In this document: positions 10,113 through 19,376 of the stretch, piece by piece
Layout of the letters: each line of letters starts with the position of its first letter
Position numbering within the stretch: position 1 is the first letter of the stretch
From: Pseudobdellovibrio sp.
GTDB lineage: Bacteria; Bdellovibrionota; Bdellovibrionia; Bdellovibrionales; Bdellovibrionaceae
Length of the DNA: 64,000 nt
Direction: 5' to 3'
Assembly (NCBI GenBank): GCA_023701385.1
Contig: JAMPXC010000007.1
Coordinates: forward strand, 1 to 64,000
Made by a program: the position numbers and the translations under genes
Notes under the pieces: generated by a model
What the model was told of the DNA's origin: nothing
Database searches by the model: none
Seen by the model: only the letters and a program-made list of their open reading frames with translations

Positions 10113-10754
10113 ATGGCACGAAAATCTTTAGTAAAAACTGCAGACGCCCCTTACCACATTACAGCTCGCTCAAACAATAAAGAATTCTTTTACATAGCTC
10201 TTGCTGAACTCTGGAAAATATTTATGGAGTGCTTTAATCAGGCTCAAGAGCAGTATAGCTGCAAGCTCCATGCGTTTGTCTTAATGTCGAATCACTACCA
10301 TTTATTAATTAGCACCCCTCACAGCAATATCGATGAGGTCATGCATTACATCCAGAGAGAAGTCGCCCGTAGAGCCAATAAATTATCAGCTCGGGTAAAT
10401 CATTTTTTTGGAGGCAGATATAAATGGTCTGTCGTTAATACTGAAAACTACTATTGGAATGCAGTTAAGTACATTTTTAGAAATCCAGTACGGGCCGACC
10501 TTTGCCAGCGGGTAGAAAACTATAGCTTTTCTTCTCTTAATACAATGGCGCAGGATTTTAATTGGTCTATGACTGATTTCTTTCACAATCAAAATACGAC
10601 TATTACTCCAGATTTAGATTGGTTAAATGAAGCGTACCCGCAAGAAATCGAAGATGGCATCAGATCAGCGCTTCGTCGAAGTGAATTTACTCTGCCTCGC
10701 AACAAATCATCTTGTAAAACTATAACTCTTAACGAACCGCGTTTCAAAAAGTAA
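10113..10754 (+). CDS. REP-associated tyrosine transposase (TnpA-REP / RAYT, Y1 HUH)
   Basis: MARKSLVKTADAPYHITARSNN, HUH motif SNHYHLLI, YIQREVARRANK, FFGGRYKWSVV, YIFRNPVRADL. Confidence 0.93.
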   Translation: MARKSLVKTADAPYHITARSNNKEFFYIALAELWKIFMECFNQAQEQYSCKLHAFVLMSNHYHLLISTPHSNIDEVMHYIQREVARRANKLSARVNHFFGGRYKWSVVNTENYYWNAVKYIFRNPVRADLCQRVENYSFSSLNTMAQDFNWSMTDFFHNQNTTITPDLDWLNEAYPQEIEDGIRSALRRSEFTLPRNKSSCKTITLNEPRFKK

Positions 10755-10766
10755 ACGAATACCCTA
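10738..10766 (-). repeat. Right 29-bp terminal inverted repeat
   Basis: CGCGTTTCAAAAAGTAAACGAATACCCTA. Confidence 0.95.
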
Positions 10767-12383
10767 CTCTCTCGCTTTGTGGGCGATCGGATATCTGCGA
10801 CCACGGCCAAATGAGTGCTCTGTCACTTTTAAAATCGGTGGAGCTTGCCAACGTTTAAATTCTGTCTTCATTAATTGTTTTAACAGCCATTTTTCGGTTT
10901 CAGATTTTGCTGGTTTTTTCTTTTCAACCACATTCTGTACTGCTTTATCTAACAGCTCATACGGCGGAAGACTGTCCTGGTCTTTTTGATTCGGACGAAG
11001 CTCTGCACTTGGTGGGCGACGAATAATAAAATCAGGAATAATTTCGATTTCTTTATTGTAGTGTTCGCATAATTCAACGATTTGTTTTTTCGTTAAATCA
11101 CCTAACGGAGCCAAACCACCGCACATATCACCGTAAAGTGTAGCGTAACCAGTCGCGTATTCAGATTTATTACCCGTCGTTAATAATAAACTTCCGGTAA
11201 AGTTTGAATAAGCCATCATAAATAAGCCGCGAATTCGCGATTGTAAGTTTTCGTGCATTAATCCGAATTTTTCGACGTTAAATTCACCATCTAACAGTGT
11301 TCTGATAAATTCAAACGTCGATTGAATCGACAGGACTTTGAACTCTGCGCCTAGGTTAGCGGCAAGTTGGCGCGCATAAGTCATGCTGAGTTCCACATTG
11401 TACTCTGTCGGCAGAGCAAAAAGTTTTACGTTATTAGAACCAAAGGCATCAACAGCAAGAGCAGCAACTAACGCCGAGTCAATTCCACCTGACAAGCCTA
11501 AGTGAACTTTGCTGACGCCAATTTTTTGTGCGTAATCTTTTAAACCTAACACTAAAGCTTTACGTAATTCTTCAGTCGGAGTTTCAAATTTATTACTTGG
11601 ACTCCAGGTCTCTAAAGTATTTAGATCAATGACATTCGTGTCTTCAGCAAAAGATTGGGCTTTGAATAAAATCTTATCTTTTGGCGAAACTAAAAAGCTT
11701 TGCCCGTCGTAAATAATTTCATCTTGGGCACCGACTAAGTTTACATACAATAAGGGAGCTTTAAAATGCTTCGCTGTCTGAGCTGCCACGAACTGGCGTT
11801 TTTTGAATTTGCCGGTAAAAAATGGTGAAGCACTCATGTTAATCACAAGATCGATTTTTTTCTTTGGCACTTTTAACAGAGGATTTTCAGAATACTCAGA
11901 GCCTTCTTTCGTTGGCCAAGCCCACATATCTTCACAGATCGTTAAGAAAAATTTCTTCTTACCGATTTGAAAGTAGTTTTGTTTTACATCACCTTGTTCA
12001 ATAAAACGGGCTTCATCAAACACATCCCCTGTCGGCAACAGTTGTTTTCTGAACGTTTTAACGATTTTATTTTTCTTACATAAAAAAGCGCTATTGAAAT
12101 ATGGGCGGCCTTTTTTATTTTTGTTTTTCTCAAAACCACCCACAAGAATATGAACACCTTGCGGAATCGTTTTTAAAATTTTTTGTAAAGCTTTATTTTG
12201 CTGTGTGATTAAAGTTTCGCGCTCTAACAAATCAAAAGGGTGATAGCCAAAAAGCGAAGCTTCAGGAAATACGATAAGCTCAGCTTTTTTTTCAGCTAAA
12301 GTTTTAATGTGAGAAATAATTTTTTCGGCGTTAGCGTCGAAATCAGCGAGCGATGAATTAATTTGGGCTAGGGCTATGCGCAT
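10764..12383 (-). CDS. nadE: Glutamine-dependent NAD+ synthetase
   Basis: N-terminal nitrilase domain (MRIALAQINSSLADFDANAEKI) plus synthetase SGGIDSALVAALAVDAFG; start set at internal ATG 12383. Confidence 0.95.
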   Translation of the reverse strand: MRIALAQINSSLADFDANAEKIISHIKTLAEKKAELIVFPEASLFGYHPFDLLERETLITQQNKALQKILKTIPQGVHILVGGFEKNKNKKGRPYFNSAFLCKKNKIVKTFRKQLLPTGDVFDEARFIEQGDVKQNYFQIGKKKFFLTICEDMWAWPTKEGSEYSENPLLKVPKKKIDLVINMSASPFFTGKFKKRQFVAAQTAKHFKAPLLYVNLVGAQDEIIYDGQSFLVSPKDKILFKAQSFAEDTNVIDLNTLETWSPSNKFETPTEELRKALVLGLKDYAQKIGVSKVHLGLSGGIDSALVAALAVDAFGSNNVKLFALPTEYNVELSMTYARQLAANLGAEFKVLSIQSTFEFIRTLLDGEFNVEKFGLMHENLQSRIRGLFMMAYSNFTGSLLLTTGNKSEYATGYATLYGDMCGGLAPLGDLTKKQIVELCEHYNKEIEIIPDFIIRRPPSAELRPNQKDQDSLPPYELLDKAVQNVVEKKKPAKSETEKWLLKQLMKTEFKRWQAPPILKVTEHSFGRGRRYPIAHKARE

Positions 12384-12789
12384 TGTGGTCCTCACGTGGA
12401 GCGTCTTGTTCTGCAATTAGAATACGCCCAGTAAAGCCATCTTGGTAGCCGTGTTGGAATAAAATTTTCGTTTCTGGAAATTTCCAGCAAAAATAGCCCG
12501 AACCGTTATCAAAGTCGGCTAACCATAAGCCTTTAGGGCGTAAGCCTAAACGCTCAAGTTTATTTTGCCATTTTTCAATGATTTGGTTGATACGCGTTTG
12601 AAGATCACGGGAAGCATCATTGTGTTTATCTTGAAGTGCTTCCACGCAGCCCATTAAGTATTTCACTTCTTTGCTGGCGTCATCGGTAATGCGGTAGACC
12701 AGGGGTAGAATCTCTTCTGCTTCCGCATACGTAAAATGCTTGTTCTTTTGAACGTTGAAAATCTCGATCAATTTAAGTCCCCTGCTCAC
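12358..12789 (-). CDS. DUF2203-like protein
   Basis: FTYAEAEEILPLVYRITDDA ... GLWLADFDNGSGYFCWKFPE; overlaps nadE start. Confidence 0.7.
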   Translation of the reverse strand: MSRGLKLIEIFNVQKNKHFTYAEAEEILPLVYRITDDASKEVKYLMGCVEALQDKHNDASRDLQTRINQIIEKWQNKLERLGLRPKGLWLADFDNGSGYFCWKFPETKILFQHGYQDGFTGRILIAEQDAPREDHNAHSPSPN

Positions 12790-12875
12790 GAAAATTTATG
12801 GACTCTTTATTTGCCAACTTACCTAAAGTTTCAACGAAGAAATCAGTGATTGTATATTATATAATGGCTAAAAAA

Positions 12876-13859
12876 CTAGCTACTGTCGGAGTTCGAGTAA
12901 CCGAGTAATTGTCCCCCGAAAAAGATTACAAGAGCTACTATGATACCAATGATAAAGATCCATTTTACAATGGTTCCAAATCCCCAGCCTTCGTCTTTAG
13001 TTTCTTCAACATACGCTATTGGTTCAGGGGGTGGACGCATTAAGCCCGAACGTGGGCCCGGAAGACTGCCACCTTCGGCTTTGGCAATAGAACGCGAGGT
13101 CGGTTTACGACTAATTGAGCTACGCGTGGATAGTTTAGTAATTTGTTCCGCCTCATCACCAAGAACGGCACGATAACGCGGTCTATCTCTGTAAATAATA
13201 CGCGATTCACGAGGCTTTCTTTTGCGCCCACGACCGCCTTCTTCATCGCCCTCTTCTTCAATCAGGCGCTGATTTCCATCACCACCGGCAATACCATCAG
13301 CTGTACTTCGTCCTGCTCGACGCGGTCTTGTATTCCCATTCTGCTCACCATTACCACCGCCACTGCCATTACCGCTGACCGCATCTCGGTCGCCACGACT
13401 GCTGTCTGATGAAGAAGAGTCAGCACTGGAGCTTCGGTTTGAATTCGATGAATTAGAATTAGAGTTACCTTTACCGCTTCCGTTTTTACCGTTACTACCA
13501 CCACCAGCGTTTCCACTGGCTACCGGTGGTCGACCCTCGGCTACCGTGAAAGGTTTAAAACCTGATTCACATTTATAATCTGAGCTTAAGTGTTTTTTCA
13601 GGTCATCATTTCTGATACCCAGTGTCGGCAACTCACCGTAAGCCATAAGACATTCTGTATATTTTCCTAAATAATTATCGATGAAGCTACTCATGCCACT
13701 GAAGGCACCCTTCATAATAAAAATAATAGCAACGGCGATTGAAACAATAAGAATATATTCGACCACAGCCTGACCGCTGTTTCGACCACGCAATAGTAAG
13801 CCGATTTTGCGTGCCCGCAAAATTGAACGTCTTGTTTTTTGTTCTAGCTCTTGTTTCAC
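12876..13859 (-). CDS. Flp-pilin/TadE-like membrane protein with a long Ser/Asn/Gly and Arg-rich linker and C-terminal TM
   Basis: NSGQAVVEYILIVSIAVAIIFIMKGAF near N-terminus, low-complexity centre, C-terminal WIFIIGIIVALVIFFGGQLL. Confidence 0.65.
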   Translation of the reverse strand: MKQELEQKTRRSILRARKIGLLLRGRNSGQAVVEYILIVSIAVAIIFIMKGAFSGMSSFIDNYLGKYTECLMAYGELPTLGIRNDDLKKHLSSDYKCESGFKPFTVAEGRPPVASGNAGGGSNGKNGSGKGNSNSNSSNSNRSSSADSSSSDSSRGDRDAVSGNGSGGGNGEQNGNTRPRRAGRSTADGIAGGDGNQRLIEEEGDEEGGRGRKRKPRESRIIYRDRPRYRAVLGDEAEQITKLSTRSSISRKPTSRSIAKAEGGSLPGPRSGLMRPPPEPIAYVEETKDEGWGFGTIVKWIFIIGIIVALVIFFGGQLLGYSNSDSS

Positions 13860-13863
13860 CTAT

Positions 13864-13885
13864 GAACTTATCGGAAGATAAGTTC
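13864..13885. repeat. Perfect palindrome filling the divergent intergenic gap
   Basis: GAACTTATC-ggaa-GATAAGTTC. Confidence 0.85.
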
Positions 13886-13887
13886 AA

Positions 13888-15033
13888 TTGGTGAAAAATA
13901 TGAGACGATTTTTATTGGTTTTTTCTATCAGCATTTGTTTAATTTGTATCAATCTGGCACAGGCCCAGACTCCAATTCAACCTCAAGCACCAGTGCAAGT
14001 CACAGTTCCCTCATTTAACCCCGGAAATCCACAAGGCACGGCACAACCTGTACAAAATGGATCTGGTCGAGCAGCTGTCGCATCAGCCCCTGTAAGCGGA
14101 AAATATTACGAGTACCAATCGTACTGCCGCGCTCCTCTTGAATTTAAATCTTTGCTTTCTGATTCTGAATTTCAAATGGCTCTTGAACCTTTTAAAACCA
14201 CATTTAGCGCTAAAAAGACTTTCGCTAATTTTGAACCGATGATCGATTTTTTAATTAACGAAGGTCACACCAAAGAAGCTCGTTCAATGGTGATCGAAAA
14301 CAAAACTTTACTGACAGTTTCGCAAGACAAAGCACTGCAAGCGCGTATCCTAACAGCTGATCGTAAATACCGTGATGCAGTTTCAATCTTGGATTCGGTT
14401 ACCGATGACGGCAAATATGACTTAATGATTTTAACTGAATACTCGCGCGTTTACCGTAAACTTGGAAATTTATTTGAGGCCAAAAGCGCTCTGCAAGATG
14501 CGATGAAAAACGACAAGAAAAATGTGAACAAATATCTTTTAGATCTTTGCATTTTAGAAACAGAAGATTCAAACCATGGCGAAGTTGATGTTGTCTGCCC
14601 ACGCGTGATTAAAGCCTTTCCAAAAGACAATTTAGCTCCGATTTACTTAGGTATTTCTCAGCGTGAGCGTATGAATTATAAAGACGCACAAAAACAGTTC
14701 GAAAAATCCGCGCAAATGGAAAAAAATGAATTTGCTTTAACTTGTTTAGGTGAAGTTTTTTATCTACAGAAAAATTACGGCAAAGCAATCGAGGCTTTCA
14801 AAGGGGCCACAGAAGCTGAACCTAAATCAGGCCGCGCTCAGTTAGGCGCAGCTCAATCGCTATATCAGCTTTTACGTTATGATGAGGCTTTACCGTATTT
14901 CATTAAAGCCTGCCAGCTTGATAAGTCTTCAGCGGTTCGCTTTAGAGAGGCTCAGGCGCCCCTAGAAGCCGCGAAAATGAAGGCTTCTACGGCATACTAC
15001 CATGGAATCCAACAATGCGCGGGAATCAACTAA
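13888..15033 (+). CDS. Secreted TPR-repeat protein (start may be 13891 or 13900)
   Basis: Signal peptide RRFLLVFSISICLICINLAQAQ and several TPR units. Confidence 0.75.
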   Translation: MVKNMRRFLLVFSISICLICINLAQAQTPIQPQAPVQVTVPSFNPGNPQGTAQPVQNGSGRAAVASAPVSGKYYEYQSYCRAPLEFKSLLSDSEFQMALEPFKTTFSAKKTFANFEPMIDFLINEGHTKEARSMVIENKTLLTVSQDKALQARILTADRKYRDAVSILDSVTDDGKYDLMILTEYSRVYRKLGNLFEAKSALQDAMKNDKKNVNKYLLDLCILETEDSNHGEVDVVCPRVIKAFPKDNLAPIYLGISQRERMNYKDAQKQFEKSAQMEKNEFALTCLGEVFYLQKNYGKAIEAFKGATEAEPKSGRAQLGAAQSLYQLLRYDEALPYFIKACQLDKSSAVRFREAQAPLEAAKMKASTAYYHGIQQCAGIN

Positions 15034-15058
15034 ACACGCGCTATCAGTAGCGCGTGTT
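15033..15058. terminator. GC-rich stem-loop between convergent genes
   Basis: AACACGCGCTA-tcag-TAGCGCGTGTT, 11-bp perfect arms; no strong U tract. Confidence 0.55.
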
Positions 15059-15064
15059 ACACGG

Positions 15065-16438
15065 CTACTGAACGATTCCGCCGATTAAGTCGTATTCCAT
15101 ACTTTCAGTGATTTCGACTTTAACGATATCACCGATTTTAGCTTCACCATCATTGATTAAGACAACGCCATCAATTTCAGGGGCTTGCTGTGAAGTACGG
15201 CCTTGTAATAACAATTCAGTTTCTTCAGAGTAACCTTCAACTAAAACTTCAACTGTTTTACCAATGAAAGCTTCGTGTTTAACTTTAGAAATATTTTGCT
15301 GAATCGACATTAAAGCATCATGACGGAAATCTTTAATATGATCTTCGATTTGGTCTGTCATTTTTCCACCCGGAGTGTTTTCTTCAGGTGAATATTTAAA
15401 ACAGCCAACGCGGTCAAACTGTTGCTCAGACACGAATTTTAATAATTCTTCAAATTGCTCGTTTGTTTCACCCGGGAAACCTACGATGAATTGCGTACGA
15501 ATCACCGCATCTGGAATTTCAGTGCGGATACGTTTTAACGCCACTTCGATTTCTTCACGAGTCATCTTACGGTTCATTTTTTTAAGAACGTCGTTATTGA
15601 TATGCTGTAATGGCATATCGAAGTATCTTACGAACTTAGGATTTGATTTCATTAAATCGATAAGCTCTTGTGTGATTCCATCTGGATATAAATAAAGCAT
15701 ACGAATCCATTGGATACCGTCGACTTCAGCTAAAGCCTTTAATAACTCAACTGGAGATTCTTTTGCGTTTGGATCTTTACGACGTAAATCCCAACCGTAA
15801 TCTGTGAAATCGTGAGAGATGATGATTAATTCTTTAACGCCACCCGCAGCTAATAATTTAGCTTCGTTAACAATATTTGAAATCGTACGTGATTGTAAGT
15901 TACCGCGGATTAACGGAATCGCGCAGAATGCACAACGCTTCATACAACCCTCAGAGATTTTTAAATACGCTCTGTGTTTTGGCTGTGAGTTTACGCGTGG
16001 AGTAGCTTCTTCTTGAAGGTATGTTGGTAAGTTGAAGAAAGTTTTTTTCTTTTCACCAGCATCGTGGTTTTTTAAAATTTTCGCGATATTTTGGAACTCA
16101 CCGCTACCAACAAATAAGTCAGCTTCTGGTAAGCCTTCAACTAATTCATCTTTATAACGTTGAGTTAAACAACCCGCCACGACCACTTTTTTAATTTGGC
16201 CTTGTTCTTTTAAAGACGTCATATCCAAAATTCTTTGGATAGATTCTTTTTTTGATTCTTCGATAAAACCGCAAGTGTTCACTACAACTGTATCAGCGTC
16301 TTCAGCGTCGGCTACAACTTCGTAACCGTCTTTCATTAGCGTTCCCGCCATGATTTCGCTATCAACTAAGTTCTTAGGGCAACCTAAGCTAATAAAGTGA
16401 ACTTTTTTAGGAGAGTTTTCAGTTTGTTTTTGGCTCAT
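15065..16438 (-). CDS. rimO: Ribosomal protein S12 methylthiotransferase RimO
   Basis: FISLGCPKNLVDSEIMAG, radical SAM CMKRCAFCAIPLIRG, FIVGFPGET, TRAM C-terminus. Confidence 0.96.
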   Translation of the reverse strand: MSQKQTENSPKKVHFISLGCPKNLVDSEIMAGTLMKDGYEVVADAEDADTVVVNTCGFIEESKKESIQRILDMTSLKEQGQIKKVVVAGCLTQRYKDELVEGLPEADLFVGSGEFQNIAKILKNHDAGEKKKTFFNLPTYLQEEATPRVNSQPKHRAYLKISEGCMKRCAFCAIPLIRGNLQSRTISNIVNEAKLLAAGGVKELIIISHDFTDYGWDLRRKDPNAKESPVELLKALAEVDGIQWIRMLYLYPDGITQELIDLMKSNPKFVRYFDMPLQHINNDVLKKMNRKMTREEIEVALKRIRTEIPDAVIRTQFIVGFPGETNEQFEELLKFVSEQQFDRVGCFKYSPEENTPGGKMTDQIEDHIKDFRHDALMSIQQNISKVKHEAFIGKTVEVLVEGYSEETELLLQGRTSQQAPEIDGVVLINDGEAKIGDIVKVEITESMEYDLIGGIVQ

Positions 16439-17124
16439 TGGCTTACGACCTCATCAGATTTAAGAACATTGTATTTAAATAATTTAGAAGAAATTTCTGT
16501 CGTGTAATTCGGTTTTTCAAAATTGATTTGAATTTCTGAACCCACGTCATCTAAGTAAGACATCTTTTGCAAAGCCTGGTCTTTTTTAGAAAACACTAAA
16601 GTCATCGGCTTTAATGTTTTAGCTTTGTCTTCAAGAACCAAAGTTAAAGTGTCGCTATCAGTAGAAACTGTTTTAGTTTTAAAGTTGGAAAAAAACTTTT
16701 TAGGATTGCCGAAAAGGTTCGATAAAAGACCTAATTGGTTTTTATCGTTCACTTTAAGTAAAATCACTTTTCTCTTTCCGTCTGGATCAAGTTCTTGGTC
16801 AGGATAAGAAATTAAGTAGGCTTTTTTGCCATCAAAAATCATTTCTGATTTTTTTTCGCCTTCAAGTGATAAATTTAATTTACCCGTTTGGTGAGTCATT
16901 ACACCTTTATCAGTTGTTTTAGTGCCTAACACTTTTTTTTCAGTCAGCATTTCAAGTTTGATTTGCACACCTGATTTTTGATTGTACTTTTTTAGAATAT
17001 TTTCGGCCTGCGTTTGATCGCTCACTTTAGCTTTCGATTTCGCAGCAGCAACGCTTGCAAACGGCATTAAAACAATAGCCGTAAGCAAAACAAAAATTTG
17101 ACGAATTTGAGAGTGAAATTGCAT
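16435..17124 (-). CDS. LolA-family outer-membrane lipoprotein carrier-like protein
   Basis: Signal peptide, LolA-like fold signature, 4-bp overlap with rimO. Confidence 0.7.
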   Translation of the reverse strand: MQFHSQIRQIFVLLTAIVLMPFASVAAAKSKAKVSDQTQAENILKKYNQKSGVQIKLEMLTEKKVLGTKTTDKGVMTHQTGKLNLSLEGEKKSEMIFDGKKAYLISYPDQELDPDGKRKVILLKVNDKNQLGLLSNLFGNPKKFFSNFKTKTVSTDSDTLTLVLEDKAKTLKPMTLVFSKKDQALQKMSYLDDVGSEIQINFEKPNYTTEISSKLFKYNVLKSDEVVSQ

Positions 17125-17165
17125 GTCTTTGGTATATCAGATGCTACCCTTTTCAACAACGGTAA

Positions 17166-17843
17166 TTACTCAAAGTTCACTCTGATAGCCTCACGGTGAA
17201 ACGCAGCCCACAGTTCGATGTTTTCCGGACACACTTGGTGGTTTTTTAAAACATTATATGCGGCTTCATAAGAAGCACCTGTAGTAATGACATCATCCAC
17301 TAGCACGATTGTCGGGGCCAGACGCAAACGCTCTGTAAATTCTTCATTCAGGGTAAAGCTGATTTTACGACGTTCCGTCTTGGATTTTTGCTTTTGCTCG
17401 AGCGAATCCAGGGCCGAAGTTTCTAACGCTTCGATGATTTCACCGCCAAATTGCTCGACCAAACCTTGCGCCAAATACAGCGAATGTTTGCGCTTTTTAC
17501 GGCTCGGAATCGGAATAAAAATGACGTTATTTTTGAGATGTTCTGGCGGCACAAAATAGCGTGAAAGCTCATGCCAGAGCGGTTCTGCCAGCGGCGATTT
17601 AAGCAGATACACGTAGCCAGATAGCAGACTGCTCTCGCCGGGAATCCAGTGAAATAAAAAACGAAAACGTAATCCGGATTCAGGAACTGTGGTGGTTTCA
17701 ACCTGCGAAGAAAGATAATGACCAAGAATATGATATTCACAGCTTAAACAAAGCCCACGCGCATGCACAACGAGCGAACCACAGCCCACACAATCAACGA
17801 TGAACAACCGGTAAAACCAAAAACGCAAAGCTTTCCACATCAT
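17166..17843 (-). CDS. ComF-family phosphoribosyltransferase
   Basis: CVGCGSLVVHARGLCLSC zinc motif, PRTase motif IVLVDDVITTGASYEAA. Confidence 0.9.
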   Translation of the reverse strand: MMWKALRFWFYRLFIVDCVGCGSLVVHARGLCLSCEYHILGHYLSSQVETTTVPESGLRFRFLFHWIPGESSLLSGYVYLLKSPLAEPLWHELSRYFVPPEHLKNNVIFIPIPSRKKRKHSLYLAQGLVEQFGGEIIEALETSALDSLEQKQKSKTERRKISFTLNEEFTERLRLAPTIVLVDDVITTGASYEAAYNVLKNHQVCPENIELWAAFHREAIRVNFE

Positions 17844-17880
17844 GTGGGCTTAATTTGCAAATGTATGGCCGGATTTTTAA

Positions 17881-18351
17881 TTAAATATTGTGGTACGGAA
17901 TACGTTTGATAATCGTAAACGCGCGGTAGATTTGTTCAAGCGCAACAGTTTCAGCCACTAAGTGATTCATCACCATTTTTGAGAGTGAAACTTTAAGTTG
18001 TGCGCGGTTTTTAATATCGTCAGAAACACCAAAAGCACCGCCGATAATAAACACTAAACGTTTTTTTCCAGACATTTGCGCTGTTTCAATTTGTTTTGAA
18101 AATTGTAATGAATCTAAGTCTTTACCTTTTTCATCAAATAAAATCACATAATCATCATTGGTGATTTTTTTAAGTAAATCTTCTGATTCATGTTTTTTCT
18201 TAGAGTGGGCATCGTCACGATCCGTTTTTGATGATTTCAGCGAAATCACCTCAAACGGAATAAACGGATTTAATTTTTTTGTGTAAGTGGCAACCGCGTG
18301 GTCAAACCATTCTTCTTTGGCTGTTTTAAAGTCAAATAGAACGGCTTTCAT
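17881..18351 (-). CDS. rlmH: 23S rRNA pseudouridine1915 N3-methyltransferase RlmH
   Basis: FIIGGAFGVSDDIKNRA, LSLSKMVMNH-like segment, EQIYRAFTIIKRIPYHNI terminus. Confidence 0.96.
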   Translation of the reverse strand: MKAVLFDFKTAKEEWFDHAVATYTKKLNPFIPFEVISLKSSKTDRDDAHSKKKHESEDLLKKITNDDYVILFDEKGKDLDSLQFSKQIETAQMSGKKRLVFIIGGAFGVSDDIKNRAQLKVSLSKMVMNHLVAETVALEQIYRAFTIIKRIPYHNI

Positions 18352-18353
18352 AA

Positions 18354-19373
18354 TTATTTTTGGCCAGTTTTATCAGTAAGTTTAAATTCCTTACCGTCTT
18401 TCCAAAGTTCTTCCATGCGGTATTCTTGACGAACGAAATCGTAGAATAAGTGAACGATTAATGGACCGTAATCCACAACCACCCAACGACCTTCATCAAC
18501 ACCTTCAACACCTAACGGGTAAACGTTGAATTCTTCTTTTACGGCTTGAACTAAGTTTTCAGCCATAGAAGCCGCATGACGAGTGCTCGTACCAGACGCG
18601 ATTAATGTAAAGTCTGTTGTTGTAGAGCTATTACGAATATCATAACCACGAACCGCGATACCTTTTTTATCAAAAAGCACTTGTGCACAAAACTCAGTGA
18701 ATTTTTCGTAATCGCTGATTTTTTGATTCGCTTGGCGGTAAAGTTTGTGCTCTTTGATATAGCTTTCTACAGCTAGTGGTAAAAACTTATCTACAGGGCG
18801 GCCTACGCGTAATTTTTTGCGTAATTCAGAAGATGAGATATCCATGTCCTGTAAAGTTAAGAATTCAATTGAACGGCCTGTTGTTAATTCAACCGCACCG
18901 AAGTCACTTTCAGCTACTAGTCCTGATAAGAAAGCTGGAAATTCAGATTCAGTTTCAGGAATTTGGTAACCAGGACGAGTTGTGACAACTAAGTTTACTT
19001 CAGTAAGAATCTTTTTAAAGTCTTTCCACTCATTGAAAGTTTCAAAGTTGTCCGCACCGATAATTAAATATAAATCTTTTGATTCGTAGGTTTTACGCAG
19101 CTCTTTGATTGTGTCGATTGTGTAGCTTTTGCCACCACGTTTTAATTCGATATCATCAATCACGAATGCATCGCCGTAAGTAGCAAACGCTAGTTTTGCC
19201 ATAGCTAAACGATGCTCGTCGCCAATTTTTTCAGTAGGAACTTTTAAAGGGTTCTGGCTGTTTGGAATGATATGGATTTTATCAAAACCCATTTTCTTTT
19301 GAACTGTAGTTAAGCTGTTTACATGACCATTATGGGGAGGATTAAAACTTCCGCCGAAAATACCGATTTTCAT
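18354..19373 (-). CDS. nadD-rsfS: Fusion: nicotinate-nucleotide adenylyltransferase (N) + ribosomal silencing factor RsfS (C)
   Basis: GIFGGSFNPPHNGHVNSL ... DISSSELRKKLRVG, then FTLIASGTSTRHAASMAENL ... EGRWVVVDYGPLIVHLF. Confidence 0.93.
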   Translation of the reverse strand: MKIGIFGGSFNPPHNGHVNSLTTVQKKMGFDKIHIIPNSQNPLKVPTEKIGDEHRLAMAKLAFATYGDAFVIDDIELKRGGKSYTIDTIKELRKTYESKDLYLIIGADNFETFNEWKDFKKILTEVNLVVTTRPGYQIPETESEFPAFLSGLVAESDFGAVELTTGRSIEFLTLQDMDISSSELRKKLRVGRPVDKFLPLAVESYIKEHKLYRQANQKISDYEKFTEFCAQVLFDKKGIAVRGYDIRNSSTTTDFTLIASGTSTRHAASMAENLVQAVKEEFNVYPLGVEGVDEGRWVVVDYGPLIVHLFYDFVRQEYRMEELWKDGKEFKLTDKTGQK

Positions 19374-19376
19374 TCT

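Larger units (their letters stand above)
9994..10766. mobile_element. RAYT/Y1-transposase element bounded by 29-bp perfect inverted repeats
   Basis: Perfect inverted repeats at both ends around a single Y1 HUH transposase ORF. Confidence 0.8.

Noticed and set aside
13040-13516. Overlapping ORFs on both strands (13040..13261 -, 13143..13409 +, 13262..13516 -)
   Set aside because: They are by-products of the low-complexity Ser/Asn/Gly/Arg region of the Flp/TadE-like gene; the compositions are implausible and no family is recognisable.
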